Assembly (NCBI GenBank): GCA_017881725.1
Contig: JADGQO010000089.1
Location: 1-33,369 of the forward strand
From: Fibrobacteria bacterium
GTDB taxonomy: Bacteria > Fibrobacterota > Fibrobacteria > UBA11236
Direction: 5' to 3'
Length of the DNA: 33,369 nt
The number at the start of each line of letters is the position of its first letter. Positions within the stretch are counted from its first letter, which is position 1. Shown piece after piece: positions 8,415 through 18,600 of the stretch. Made by a program: the position numbers and the translations under genes. The notes beneath the pieces are model-generated. The model saw only the letters and a list, made by a program, of their open reading frames with translations. It ran no database searches and was not told the origin of the DNA.

Positions 8415-10240
8415 CCAGCGTTTCCTTTCCATTACTGCGTAACGAGGCCGATGGCGTGGAGTTTCCCGTTGGAGGAAGGGTGTTCACCTTCGGCGGCTCC
8501 AAGGAATGCAATCTGCCGTTGCCGGGCAAAGGCCTGCCGGGAGTCGTAGGGCATCTCTTGTTCCGGGAAGGGAAGCATCTGTTGCAGCTCCTGTCCCAGG
8601 ATGCGACGGTTAAGGTGAACGGCGTCAAGGTTTCCTCCCCGGTGGCCCTGAAGCATGCCGACGGATTGGAGATGGCCGGACTGCGTTTCCGGTTCTTGGA
8701 AAAGCCCGCTGCTCCGGATGCGCCTGAAGCTAAACCCGCGCCCGCGTCCGCGTCCGTACCCGGCGACCGGCAGCCCTTGGCGGATCTGATCGAGTCCGTG
8801 GTCGCTCTCTTGAAGGAGAAGGACTCCGACGTTTTTCTTTCCCTGGTGACGGGAGTATCACGCCTGTTACGTTGCGACGCCGCCCGCGTGGTCGAGGAGG
8901 ATTGGAAATCCGGCGAGCGGCGGACCCTGGCGCGCTATCCGGGCCATTCGGGATTGGAGCGGTTTTCCAATCGCGCCATCGATTGGTCGCGGGAATCGGA
9001 ACATGCCATCCTGGTCCAGGAAACTGAATGGGAGGACGGTAACTCCTACAACTCGCTGCAACAGAACGCCGTGGCCTCGGTGCTCTGCACGGCCATGCGG
9101 GAAGAAAGCGGCATCATCGGATACCTCTACATGGATAGGGTGGGAGGCGGTTCGCCTTTCACCGAGGCCGATCGGCGGATGTGCGACTCGCTGGGCCGCT
9201 TGTTCGGGGAAATCCTCAGCCACCGCCGCGCCCTGAGCCGGCAGCGGGACGTGATCGCGCGCCTGCAAAGCGGTACGCAGAGCGGGGGCGGCGGCATCAT
9301 CCAGGACAGCCCGGCCATGGCCAAGGTCATGGAACTGGCGCGGCGCGTGGCGCGTACGGACGGAACCGTTTTGATCCGCGGTGAGACGGGGACCGGAAAG
9401 GAAATGCTGGCGCGTTTCATCCACCAGCAATCCCAGCGGGCGGAGAAGCCTTTCGTGGCCATCAACTGCGCGGCCATTCCCGAGAACCTGATCGAGTCGG
9501 AGCTGTTCGGGCATGAAAAGGGAGCCTTCACGGGAGCCGACCAGAGGAAGATCGGATTGTTCGAATCCGCCGAGGGAGGCACTTTGTTCCTGGATGAAAT
9601 CGGCGACCTGCCCTTGGGCCTGCAAGTCAAGTTGCTGCGGGTGCTGCAAGAGTCGGAGATCATGCGCATCGGCCATTTGAAACCCATCCGCGTCGACGTG
9701 CGGATTTTTTCCGCCACCCATCGCAAATTATCGCAAGAAGTCCAACAAGGGCGTTTTCGCCAGGATCTTTTTTTCCGGCTCTCCGTATTGGATTTGGAGC
9801 TTCCGCCGTTGCGCGAGCGCGGACAGGACGTTTTGCTGCTGGCGGAATTCCTGTTGAAAAAATTCGTCGGCCAATTCGGACTCCCGGCGAAGACGCTTTC
9901 TCCGGCGGCGCGGAACAAATTGCTGGGCTACGCCTTTCCCGGCAATGTCAGGGAATTGGAGAACGTCATCCAGAAAGCCATCCTGCTTTCCAACGCCCGT
10001 TCCATCGGCGCTGAGGAAATCCAAATCGAGGCCGAAGACCCGGAAACGTCGCATGCTTTACGCGCTTTGCCGACCTTGAAAGACGCGCGGGCGGCTGCGG
10101 AAAAAGAAGCCATCCGTACGGCCTTGGAGAAGACCGGCGGCAATATCTCCTTGGCGTCCAAGTTGCTGAACATCGATCGCAAATGGCTGATGAAGATGAT
10201 GGAGGAATTGGATTTGGACGCGGACGATTTCAGGGCCTGA
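8411..10240 (+). CDS. FHA-GAF-AAA+ sigma-54-dependent transcription activator
   Basis: This 609-residue regulator is translationally coupled to the kinase gene (ATGA). Domains in order: FHA-like, about 5-97; GAF, about 120-280; sigma-54-interacting AAA+ domain, about 300-525; Fis-type helix-turn-helix, about 565-600 ([17 protein letters not shown]). The AAA+ core is complete, with Walker A GETGTGKE (324-331), GAFTGA (371-376), which contacts sigma-54, Walker [11 protein letters not shown], and an R-finger region. Known relatives with FHA domains are switched on by Ser/Thr kinases. The FHA here is divergent: the usual GR and SxxH residues read FGGS and VVGH, so phospho-threonine binding is not assured. 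It probably activates the sigma-54 promoter near 2921. Confidence 0.93.
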   Translation: MTSVSFPLLRNEADGVEFPVGGRVFTFGGSKECNLPLPGKGLPGVVGHLLFREGKHLLQLLSQDATVKVNGVKVSSPVALKHADGLEMAGLRFRFLEKPAAPDAPEAKPAPASASVPGDRQPLADLIESVVALLKEKDSDVFLSLVTGVSRLLRCDAARVVEEDWKSGERRTLARYPGHSGLERFSNRAIDWSRESEHAILVQETEWEDGNSYNSLQQNAVASVLCTAMREESGIIGYLYMDRVGGGSPFTEADRRMCDSLGRLFGEILSHRRALSRQRDVIARLQSGTQSGGGGIIQDSPAMAKVMELARRVARTDGTVLIRGETGTGKEMLARFIHQQSQRAEKPFVAINCAAIPENLIESELFGHEKGAFTGADQRKIGLFESAEGGTLFLDEIGDLPLGLQVKLLRVLQESEIMRIGHLKPIRVDVRIFSATHRKLSQEVQQGRFRQDLFFRLSVLDLELPPLRERGQDVLLLAEFLLKKFVGQFGLPAKTLSPAARNKLLGYAFPGNVRELENVIQKAILLSNARSIGAEEIQIEAEDPETSHALRALPTLKDARAAAEKEAIRTALEKTGGNISLASKLLNIDRKWLMKMMEELDLDADDFRA

Positions 10241-10255
10241 CGGCTCCAGATACGA

Positions 10256-10280
10256 AAAAGCCCCCGCTTGCGCAGGGGCC
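10256..10280 (-). terminator. Intrinsic terminator of the CHIPPGNP lipoprotein gene
   Basis: Read on the minus strand, GCCCC and GGGGC arms (10279-10275 with 10264-10260) enclose a 10-base loop region that can pair further, followed by CTTTTTC. The site is about 31 bases past the stop at 10311. It faces the sigma-54 activator gene, which ends at 10240, and may also act weakly on that transcript. Confidence 0.75.
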
Positions 10281-10310
10281 TCTCATGCGGCATCGCTCTA
10301 AGATTAAGGA

Positions 10311-10856
10311 TTAGCCGGGGATGAACGCGGTGTCGGGCAGCGGCGTCACCGGCGTAATGCCTTTTACGTGACCTTCCGTGTCGACCGGCGGGATTGCAGG
10401 CGTAAAGCCTTCCCCCCTGCCTTCGCAGTCGGAAACCGTGATGGTTTCCACGCATGCGCCCAAATGATCGCCATGGGCCAGGTGGGCCCTGACGGCCGGG
10501 GCCCCGACCGTGATGGTATGGGCATTGGCGGGATTTCCCGGCGGGATATGGCAAATCGTCACCTTGAGCGGGTTCAACGGCGGCATGTGCGATTGCAGGC
10601 TGCCGTTCCCCTTGGGGGCGTCGGCACAGGGCTTATGCGGCCCTCGCTTGCCGTGCGTTTTCGCTTCGGTACCTTCATCGCTGGTCGCCAGAGCGCCTTG
10701 TTCCCCTTGCGCGCCGTTGGCGCTTCCGGAGGAAAGGGCCGTGGTTCCCTGCGTATCCGACGTCGTGGAACCGCTCGTAATGCAACCGACAAGGAGCGAT
10801 GCGCCGGCTAACCCGATTAGCGCAAGATTCCAGTTCAATCCGAGTTTTCTTTTCAT
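10311..10856 (-). CDS. Lipoprotein with Cys/His-rich CHIPPGNP motif
   Basis: This 181-residue protein has a lipoprotein signal (LLVGC, Cys25). It continues with a low-complexity Ser/Thr/Gly/Ala spacer (about 26-75) and then a compact motif at about 99-135: ICHIPPGNPANAHTITVG followed by AHLAHGDHLGAC. It contains C102, H103, H113, H125, H128, H131 and C135, a spacing that would suit metal binding. I know this motif as a recurrent short module in secreted proteins of environmental bacteria, with no established function. The Pro-rich tail has several PV/IPP repeats. The gene stands alone between a terminator and the chemosensory operon. An ACGGAG Shine-Dalgarno precedes the ATG and an AT-rich TATATT box lies about 35 bases upstream. 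Confidence 0.8.
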   Translation of the reverse strand: MKRKLGLNWNLALIGLAGASLLVGCITSGSTTSDTQGTTALSSGSANGAQGEQGALATSDEGTEAKTHGKRGPHKPCADAPKGNGSLQSHMPPLNPLKVTICHIPPGNPANAHTITVGAPAVRAHLAHGDHLGACVETITVSDCEGRGEGFTPAIPPVDTEGHVKGITPVTPLPDTAFIPG

Positions 10857-10977
10857 GTGATCTCCGTTTCGTAGCGACTTAAAAAATATAATCCCGAGCG
10901 CATCGCATCGACCACGAAATTTTCCGGTAAGATGGAACGATTATGGGAATTCCACCGCCGATTGGGGTGAATCCACC

Positions 10978-11820
10978 TCAACATTTATGCTGGTAGAACA
11001 CGGTTCGCAAATATCGCTTGGGATCGAACTCGGGGCAAATCGCCGTGATGGATTCGGTGGACCCGATAATGAGCGCGCCATCCTTGGCCAGCGACCGGCC
11101 GAGATTTCGGAACAAACGGATCTTGTCGGCTTCGGTGAAATAGATGGCGACGTTACGGCAGAATATGATGTCGAACGCCGCAGCCGATGGAATCGGTTCC
11201 AGGAGATTGCCGCGCCTGAAGCTCGCGAGGGCGCGCAATTCATCGCGCACTTTCCACCGGTCCCCTTCCGGCACGAAATGTTTGGCCAGCATTTCCGGAG
11301 GCAGGCCGCGATCCACCTCCAAGCGCGTGTAATGCGCGTAGCTGGCCTGGGCCACGGCCTTGTCGGAAATGTCGATTCCGAGGATGCGGATATCATAGCC
11401 ATGAAAATCCTTCAACAATTCTTTTAAGGTCATCGCGGCGCTGTAGATTTCCTGTCCGGTGGAACAGGCTGCGCTGAGGATGCGTATTGGGATCGGCTTG
11501 ACGCCCGCCTTGTTGCGTCGATCGATAAGATCGGGAATGAGTTTGTGGCGCAGGAGATCGAACGGCGCCGTGTCGCGGAAAAAAGAGGTTTCATTGGTGG
11601 TGATGGCGTTGAGGACCTTGGTGCGCAAGTTGTTGGCGGAATCAGCCTTGACCTTGTCCAAAAGCTCGGCGTAACTGGAAGAACCTGTGTCCCGTAGCAG
11701 GCCCGCCAGGCGCGTTTCAATCAAGTACCCCTTGGAATCGTCCAGGAAAATCCCGCAGGTATCATGGATGTAACGGCTCCATACGGCCAAATCATCCTGG
11801 CGCAACGCAACCAAGTTCAT
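10978..11820 (-). CDS. cheR: Chemotaxis protein methyltransferase CheR
   Basis: This 280-residue protein transfers methyl groups from S-adenosylmethionine to receptor glutamates. The N-terminal helical domain (about 1-75) contains GIFLDDSKGYLIETRL. The SAM-binding Rossmann domain has ILSAACSTGQEIYS (the usual motif has SAGCSTGEE), LGIDISDKAV and FDIIFCRNVAIYF, close to the family's D-x-I-F-C-R-N-V. NETSFFRD, typical of CheR, is present. The start is the ATG at 11820, which overlaps the cheB stop (ATGA). The frame stays open further upstream inside cheB, but that part is only shadow. It is the last gene of the operon. No clear terminator follows. Confidence 0.93.
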   Translation of the reverse strand: MNLVALRQDDLAVWSRYIHDTCGIFLDDSKGYLIETRLAGLLRDTGSSSYAELLDKVKADSANNLRTKVLNAITTNETSFFRDTAPFDLLRHKLIPDLIDRRNKAGVKPIPIRILSAACSTGQEIYSAAMTLKELLKDFHGYDIRILGIDISDKAVAQASYAHYTRLEVDRGLPPEMLAKHFVPEGDRWKVRDELRALASFRRGNLLEPIPSAAAFDIIFCRNVAIYFTEADKIRLFRNLGRSLAKDGALIIGSTESITAICPEFDPKRYLRTVFYQHKC

Positions 11821-12953
11821 GCCTTGCCGCTCTTGAGCGCCGCGACGATAAGTCCCGGGATGGAGTCCAAGGGCGCGACGACATCCACGACGCCGGCGTC
11901 GACGGCGGCTTTGGGCATGCCGTATACCACGCAGGACGACTCGTCCTGGGCGATGACATGGCAACCTTGCCTTTTGAGAAGCTTTAACCCCAATGTTCCA
12001 TCGCTGCCCATGCCGGTCAAGATGACGCCCACGGACTTCCCGGGGAAAAAATTGGCCACCGAACGGAACAGGTAATCGACGGCGGGGCGGCAATTATTTT
12101 CGGGAGGATCGTCGGTGATGCGAATGACCTTGGCGCCGTTCGTTCCCGGACCCAGGCGCATTTGCTTTCCGCCGGGCGCGATATAGGCGGTATTCAGGGC
12201 GAGAACGTCGCCATCCGCGGCTTCCCGCACCCGGAGAGCGCATTTGCCGTCCAGGCTTTCAGCCAGTGAGCGGGTGAATATCGGAGGCATGTGCTGGACG
12301 ATAAGTACGGTAGCGCCCAAGTTACCGGGGAGGGCGGGCATGAGGGACGCCAGGGCGTTCGGGCCGCCCGTGGACACGCCGATCAGGACCAGTTCCGGCT
12401 TGGTTCCGGCGGCGAGGCGCGCCATGCGTTTGCTCACTTCCCCGATGCCGAACATTGAGGAAGACGGGCCCGTAATGGGTGCCGGGTTGAGGGACGCGAT
12501 GGTGGCGGGCAGCGATGAGGATCCTGATGCGCCGCCCAATATGTTTTTGACGCCGCGTCGCAGGGCCAGGGCTTTGATGCGGGGCGCAAGTTCCGCTTTC
12601 AGCGTCGCGCAGCTTTCCTCCGGGCTGTTGGTATCCGGCTTGGTGATGAAGTCGAAGGCGCCTTTCTGGAGGGCTTGCAGGGTAAGCCGTCCTCCATGAA
12701 GAGTCGACGCACTGACGACGATGACCGCCGGTTTTTCCGGCAGGCCTTTGAGCGCGTCCAGCACGGATAGTCCGTCCATTTCCGGCATGTCCAGATCCAA
12801 GGTCATCAAATCGGGTTTCAATTCCCGGATTTTTTGCAGGGCCAATTTTCCGTTTTGCGCCTGTCCCACCAATTCAACCTCGGGCAACGTCCCCAACACG
12901 TCCATCATCACGCGGCGGAACAGGATCGCATCATCGACGACCAGGACTTTCAT
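11817..12953 (-). CDS. cheB: Chemotaxis protein-glutamate methylesterase CheB
   Basis: This 378-residue protein removes methyl groups from receptors and can deamidate glutamines. The receiver domain (1-120) has the acidic pair in VVDDA, phospho-acceptor D53 in TLDLDMPEMDG, and a VSAST switch. A linker of about 60 residues leads to the esterase domain. Its catalytic triad is visible as S194 in GVSTGGP, a His in VQHMPPIFT and an Asp in GMGSDGTLG. It lies between cheW and cheR, and the stop overlaps the cheR start by 4 bases. No strong Shine-Dalgarno precedes the ATG. Confidence 0.95.
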   Translation of the reverse strand: MKVLVVDDAILFRRVMMDVLGTLPEVELVGQAQNGKLALQKIRELKPDLMTLDLDMPEMDGLSVLDALKGLPEKPAVIVVSASTLHGGRLTLQALQKGAFDFITKPDTNSPEESCATLKAELAPRIKALALRRGVKNILGGASGSSSLPATIASLNPAPITGPSSSMFGIGEVSKRMARLAAGTKPELVLIGVSTGGPNALASLMPALPGNLGATVLIVQHMPPIFTRSLAESLDGKCALRVREAADGDVLALNTAYIAPGGKQMRLGPGTNGAKVIRITDDPPENNCRPAVDYLFRSVANFFPGKSVGVILTGMGSDGTLGLKLLKRQGCHVIAQDESSCVVYGMPKAAVDAGVVDVVAPLDSIPGLIVAALKSGKA

Positions 12954-13012
12954 GGGCGCCGGCTTGGAAAGCGGCGAGGTGGATTAATCGGATTTGATCG
13001 CATTGGGCTAGC

Positions 13013-13486
13013 CTACGCGATTCCGTTCGTGCCGGAGGATTCATCCCATTGGAACAGGGCTTGCGGGTCAAGGATGGCCGTCACGCGGTCCGTGTCGCGC
13101 CAGATGCCCTGTAACTTTCCGAGCAGCGCGGGGTCCAAATTCGCGAGCGGAGGTTCGATCCGGTCCTGGGCTAAAGCGATGGCGTCGCCCACGGCGTCCA
13201 CCAGGAATCCGTAGCAATCGCCGCGATGCTCCATGATCAGCAGGCGGTTTTCCGGGCCCAGCTCCACCGCACCCAGTCCTAGATGCGTGGCCATGTCCAC
13301 TAGGGTCACGATGCGGCCGCGTAGGTTGCGGATGCCGACCACGCCCTGCGGAGCCCCATGGACATGGGTCATTTCGCCGACCTTGACGACCTCCAGGACC
13401 GCGCGGGCGTCAATTCCAAAGTTGGCTGGACCCAATGCGAATCCGGTAACCAGCATCCCGTCATCAAATTCGTCTTCACTCGCCAT
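13013..13486 (-). CDS. cheW: Chemotaxis coupling protein CheW
   Basis: This 157-residue single-domain protein has the CheW fold: FALGPANFGIDARAVLEVVKV at the start of the domain, then GVVGIRNLRGRIVTLVDMATHLGL, which holds the conserved N-L-R-G-x-I-x-x-V-D core, then DAVGDAI. It couples the receptor to CheA. It lies between the receptor gene (39-base gap) and cheB (59-base gap). The C-terminal extension ends in FQWDESSGTNGIA and is acidic and probably flexible. Confidence 0.93.
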   Translation of the reverse strand: MASEDEFDDGMLVTGFALGPANFGIDARAVLEVVKVGEMTHVHGAPQGVVGIRNLRGRIVTLVDMATHLGLGAVELGPENRLLIMEHRGDCYGFLVDAVGDAIALAQDRIEPPLANLDPALLGKLQGIWRDTDRVTAILDPQALFQWDESSGTNGIA

Positions 13487-13525
13487 GGCATTTCTTTCCC
13501 ATACGGATAAAGGGCGGAAAGTGAT

Positions 13526-15661
13526 TCATCCCAAAAATCCCGAATATTGCTTGTCCATTTTCACGATATGATCGACCAGCCAGGTCTGAAGCGTCTGCAT
13601 CATCGCGGAGGGAATGGATTTGTCGCCCTCGTGCCAGCGGGATTCCATGGCCACGACGGTTTGCAGGAATTTTTGGTGCGCGGATTTTTGCGCGTTGAGT
13701 CCGGGATAATTCGCCTTTTCCATAAGCGCCTCTTCCGCGTGGAAATGGTATTCGACGTATTGCTTCAGCCGGTCCAAAAGCTTTTGCACGGCGTTGTCGC
13801 CGCGCTTTTCGCGCAGCGCGGAGTGCATGTCGTTGATCATGCGGACCAATTTCTTGTGATCATTGTCCATGGCCGCGTCGCCCACGGAAAATTCTTCGCG
13901 CCAGACGATTAACGGCTTGCCGGTGCCGAGGGCCGGTTTGCCCGCGTTGGATTCCAAGCCTCGATCGCTGAATTTGAAATTGCGCAACAACTCGTTCTGT
14001 TGCCCGGAGAGCTCAAGCAGCTCGGCTGCGCTGGCCTGTACCTGTTCGCCGCCGGAGCGGATATGCCCGGCTTCGGCATCCACGCCGGCGATTTCCTGGG
14101 CCATGGATCGGGATACCGACGCGGTTTGCGAAACGCGCTCGTTCGCGTCCGCCACGCCGGAGGAGGCCTGCGCGATGTTGCTGGCCACGTCCTTGGTCAC
14201 GGCCGCCTGCTCCTCGATGGCCGTGGCGATGCTGGCCACCAGGTGGCTGACTTCCGAAATGACGCCCGTGATTTTTTCCGCGTCGGCGATGGCGTTGGCT
14301 GCGGAAGTTTGCACGCCGCCGATTTTATTCTTGATGTCTTCGGTGGCCGTCGCGGTTTGCTTGGCCAGCTCCTTGATTTCATTGGCGACCACGGCGAAAC
14401 CTTTGCCCGCGGTCCCGGCGCGCGCGGCCTCGATGGTGGCGTTGAGCGCGAGCAAGTTGGTCTGGGAAGAAATATTAGTGATGGTTTCCGTGACTTTTCC
14501 GATCTCCTGGGCCGCCAGTCCCAATTGTTGCATGAGGGCCGCGACCGATGCGGCCTGCTCGCCCGCCTCGGAGCTGATGGAGCGGGCCTTCTCTGAATTG
14601 GAAGCGATTTCGCCGATGGTCGCGCTCATTTCCTCGGTGGCGCCGGCGACGGAGGTCAAGTTGATCGACGCCTGTTCCATGCTGGAGGCGACGGAGGTGG
14701 TGTTGGCGCTGCTTTCTTCCGCTGCGGCAGCGACGGTCGTGGTTTTACCGGAAAGGTTTTGCACTGATCGCGAAGTCTGCGAACTGACCGACGTGAGCTC
14801 GGCCGCCGAGGCCGCCAGGGTGTTTGCGTTCTCGGCGATTTTGCCGATGATGCCTTCCATGGTTTCCGCGAATTGGTTGACGGAGCGGGCGATGTCGCCG
14901 ATCTCATCCCTGCTGTGGACGGCGATCCGCTCGGTCAGGTTTCCCGTGGCGATTTCCCTCACCCCGTTTTGGATGTTTTTAATGGAGGATAAGATCATGC
15001 GCAGCACCAGAAAGAAGACGATCGTGGAAACCGACGCCGTGAGGATGAATAACGCCGCCAAGCCCATCTCCATGGCTTTGATTCTTCCCTCCGCCGCCTT
15101 CTCCGTCCGGGCGTTCTGGCCATTGGTCAAGGTCGCCACTTTTTCCATTTGGGACTTATGTTCGGAATACAGTTCCGACAGTTTTCCATTCAGCAAGGCG
15201 TCCGCGGCCGCTTTGTTCTTGGCTTTGATGGCCGGGATATATTCGGTTTCCACCACCTTAAAAAAAGCTTCCGCAGGCGGAATGCCCTTTTGCAGCAAGG
15301 CTTCCTTGATGCCCGGTTCCCGGGCGATCAATACGGGATCAACGGACCAACGAACGACGTGGTCGCTGAATTCCTTATGAATTTGGTTGATGAAAACGTC
15401 GGAGAGCTCGTCCGTTTTCCGCGAATCGTCGATACCTTGGCGCATTTGCATCACGTTCAGGTATGCCTTGACGATCATCAAAGGCGGAGGCGCCACGTCC
15501 GTCAGCAACTCGTTGCCCTTGGTGATGTCATGAAACATGGCGCTGTTGATCTTGACGGTGTTCAATGTCCAGAATCCGGCGATTGCGAATATGAAAAATC
15601 CCGCCGCGCCGACGCTCGGCGCGAGGGAAAATTTAAAGAATAATTTCAGATTAGCCAGCAT
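13526..15661 (-). CDS. Methyl-accepting chemotaxis protein with C-terminal hemerythrin domain
   Basis: This 711-residue receptor has a first membrane segment (about 8-30), a helical periplasmic sensor (about 31-190, four-helix-bundle type), a second membrane segment (about 195-218), HAMP (to about 270) and a signalling domain. The signalling tip is conserved around [20 protein letters not shown]. The last 131 residues (581-711) are a hemerythrin domain, with DNDHKKL, HFHAEE, HQKFL and DHIVKMD as metal-ligand motifs. Fusions of this type, such as DcrH of Desulfovibrio, sense oxygen. One ligand position is changed, with Q658 where the first His of HxxxH is usual. A GAAAGGAAA Shine-Dalgarno precedes the ATG. 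The start overlaps the cheA end by 11 bases. Confidence 0.93.
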   Translation of the reverse strand: MLANLKLFFKFSLAPSVGAAGFFIFAIAGFWTLNTVKINSAMFHDITKGNELLTDVAPPPLMIVKAYLNVMQMRQGIDDSRKTDELSDVFINQIHKEFSDHVVRWSVDPVLIAREPGIKEALLQKGIPPAEAFFKVVETEYIPAIKAKNKAAADALLNGKLSELYSEHKSQMEKVATLTNGQNARTEKAAEGRIKAMEMGLAALFILTASVSTIVFFLVLRMILSSIKNIQNGVREIATGNLTERIAVHSRDEIGDIARSVNQFAETMEGIIGKIAENANTLAASAAELTSVSSQTSRSVQNLSGKTTTVAAAAEESSANTTSVASSMEQASINLTSVAGATEEMSATIGEIASNSEKARSISSEAGEQAASVAALMQQLGLAAQEIGKVTETITNISSQTNLLALNATIEAARAGTAGKGFAVVANEIKELAKQTATATEDIKNKIGGVQTSAANAIADAEKITGVISEVSHLVASIATAIEEQAAVTKDVASNIAQASSGVADANERVSQTASVSRSMAQEIAGVDAEAGHIRSGGEQVQASAAELLELSGQQNELLRNFKFSDRGLESNAGKPALGTGKPLIVWREEFSVGDAAMDNDHKKLVRMINDMHSALREKRGDNAVQKLLDRLKQYVEYHFHAEEALMEKANYPGLNAQKSAHQKFLQTVVAMESRWHEGDKSIPSAMMQTLQTWLVDHIVKMDKQYSGFLG

Positions 15662-18600
15662 GGGTATTTCCTTTCAAGACGGCGAGCGAATGCACGCTCG
15701 CCAATAATTGTTCCCTGTCGAGTTTTGCTTGGTATTCGGTAATGCCGGCGGCTTTGCCGCGGGCGACGTCTTCTTCCGCGGCCAAGGAGGTCACGGCGAT
15801 AATGGGAAGCTTCGACGTCCGCTCATCCGCTCGGATGCGGGCCGCGAGCCCGAGTCCGGTAAGTCGGGGCATTTCGATATCGGTCACCACGATGGACACG
15901 TCTTCGGTATTGGCCGACAGCAGATCCCAAGCCGCTTCGCCGTCGGGCGCGGCCAAGACCTTAAAGCCGTCTTCCTCGAGGTATTTTTTCACCTGGGCGC
16001 GGAAGAAATCGGAGTCCTCCGCCAGCAGCACGGTGATTTGTTCTGATTTCGTATGCGCGCGCCTGGCTTCACGCGGGGCGCCCCATTCCGGAAATACCGA
16101 GTCGACGAGTTCGTAAAGATCCGCAATCAAGGTCGTATGGCCGCGCACCAGCGCGGACCCGGTGATTCCCTTTTGTCGATGGGTGTTCTGGTCGATGTCT
16201 ATTTTGTCTTCGATTACGTCGACGGGCATGCATCCTAAAAGTCCCACCTCGTGTCCGTTCGCGCTCGAAACCAAGACCACCAGGTTTTCTTCCTGTTCGA
16301 TTCCGTCTACTTGGGCGGTATCGGAAAGGGCTACCAAAGGGAGCGAATTACCTCGGTACTGCATGCTGCGCCGGTTACCCAACCGCTCGACTTGGGCGGG
16401 CTTGATCTGCTCGATGCGTTGCACGAGATCCAACGGTAGGGCGCAATGCTCACCGGGTCCGTTGCGGAACAAAAGCAGGGTGTGCGTATCCTGGGCGCGC
16501 AGGGCCTCGGCGTCCACGGCCAGCTCCTGGGCGCGGGTGGTCGCGGACAGGGGTACCAGTCCGCCTTTGGCGGCCAATCCCGGGATGTCCAAAATCAAGG
16601 CGACCGTGCCGTCTCCAAGTATGGTCGCGCCCGAATATTCGCGCAGATGTTTGAGCCGCCGGCCGAGCGGCTTGACGACCACCTCCTCGGTTTCATGAAA
16701 TGTTCCCACCACCAAGCCATAGGTCATTACCCCGGTGTTCACGACGGCGATTTCCAGGGACGACACCGATCCGCGGCGGCGATCGCCCGCGCCGCGCTTA
16801 AAGGTTGGGATTGCCGGGCCTGCTGGAACGGTCGCTTCCAGAGGCGTTTCTGCGAGCTTATGATGCGGGGAACGACGATCGGCCACGCGCACGCGTCGGT
16901 CGATTTCCACTCGTCGAGTTAATGGATCAACATAGGTGGAGACCGCTCCTATGATATCCACCAGATGAGCCAATGGTAGGATGCGGTCGCGCAGCAACAG
17001 CACGTCCCGATCGCCGATCACTTCGACGCGCATTTTGATGTCCTCCGGCCGCAGACGCAGAAGCTCCTCGATATTGGCTTGGGGAATGGCGAAACGCTCG
17101 TTGGCCGCCGAAATGATCAGCGAGGGGATGATGGCCAAAGTTAGGGGTAGCTTGATTCGGAAGGTGGATCCTTTTCCCACCAGCGAAATGATTTCCACTT
17201 GGCCGCCCAGTCGATCCAGGTTGGTTTTGACCACGTCCATGCCCACGCCGCGCCCGGACACGTCGGATACCTGTTTGGCCGTCGAGAGTCCCGGGAGGAA
17301 GATCAACGCCTGTTTGTCGCCATCGGACATCCCGAGCAGTTTTTCGGCCGTGATTAAGCCTTTGCGTAAGGCCGCGTCGGAGAGTCTTTGCGGGTCCAGG
17401 CCTTTGCCGTCGTCGGCGACTTCCACCACTACCTGGCCGGCGTCATAACGCGCCGCGATGCGGACCGTACCGGCCGAGGCCTTGCCAGCGGCCAATCTTT
17501 CCTCCGGCGATTCGATGCCGTGGTCCACGGCGTTGCGCATCATGTGCGTGAGCGGATCGGAAAGGCCTTCGATCAAGGTTTTGTCCAATGCCACGTCTTT
17601 CCCTTGGACGTCGAGGATGATTTCCTTGCCCAGGGACCGGGATAAATCGCGCACCAGGCGGGGAAATTTCGCGAACACGTTGTTGATGGGCTGCAGGCGC
17701 GTCTGCATAATCACGTCCTGTAACTCCGACGTGACCTGGTTGATCCGCTGTTCGGCCGAGGCCAACATGGCGCCGTTACCTTGGGCCACGGCGGCCCGCA
17801 CTTGGTTGCGGCTCAGCACCAGTTCTCCGGCCAGGTTCATCAGGGTATCCAGCAAGGCGACGTTGACGCGCAAGGTGTCTTCCACGGACGATGCGGTGGC
17901 CGGTTTAGGCGAAGACGGCTTGGGCAGTCCGTTCCGAGCATTTTCGATATCGACTGAGCCCGGACCCGGACCGGCCGCCTTGATCGGCCCCGCCGCCGTC
18001 GTGACCGCGGCCGTACTCACCCATGGCGGCGCGGGGGGATGAGGCCCGTCGAGGAATTCGATTCGATCGGCGGGAAGGAATGCGAACAGGGCCGGGATCA
18101 ATTCCGGATCCAGCACGGTCGCGATCACCAATTGCGCCGGGACCCGATCGGCGGGAGCATTTTCCAGGCCGCCGATAACACCAGTGTCCAATGCACAATC
18201 TAGGATTTCGGCCGTCGTGCCTATGTCATGGAAAAATCCCGCCAAATCCCGGCCCTTGTTTTCCAGGTCCTCGATCAAATCGCAATGAATGCGGTACACG
18301 TATTTCGCGCGCGCGCGGGCCTTTTCAAGGTCTGCGGCCGTCGGGACGAACCAAGGAAGTTTTTCTCCGGAGGTGGCGCGCCAATCGGGTTTCGCGCATG
18401 TATCCACAGTCGCCGCAGCATTCCCCAGTGAAGTCGGACCGCCGCCAGGGTTTAAAGTGCCGGCTCCCGTTCCATGGGATGCGGCCACGCCCGGCAAGGC
18501 CGGGGCCAGCGCCGCGGCCGGGGCATGGGCCGATGACAGGGATGTCAATCCCGCCACCAAATCCGCGATGTCGGCGGATTCGCTGCCGCGCGTGTCGTTG

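Noticed and set aside
10885..10950. A sigma-54-like element on the minus strand upstream of the CHIPPGNP lipoprotein (TGG, N10 between GG and GC).
   Set aside because: Only the GG and GC spacing fits. The TGGCAC and TTGC context is absent, so a chance match is likely.
10964..10979. A small GGTG/CACC hairpin after cheR as its terminator.
   Set aside because: The stem has only 4 bp and no T-run. It resembles the 2754 hairpin, but the similarity is too short to mean much.
13863..15380. A 505-codon open frame on the plus strand opposite the receptor gene.
   Set aside because: It is antisense to the receptor, its composition is Ala/Ser-rich as expected from the complementary frame, and it has no ribosome site or domain.
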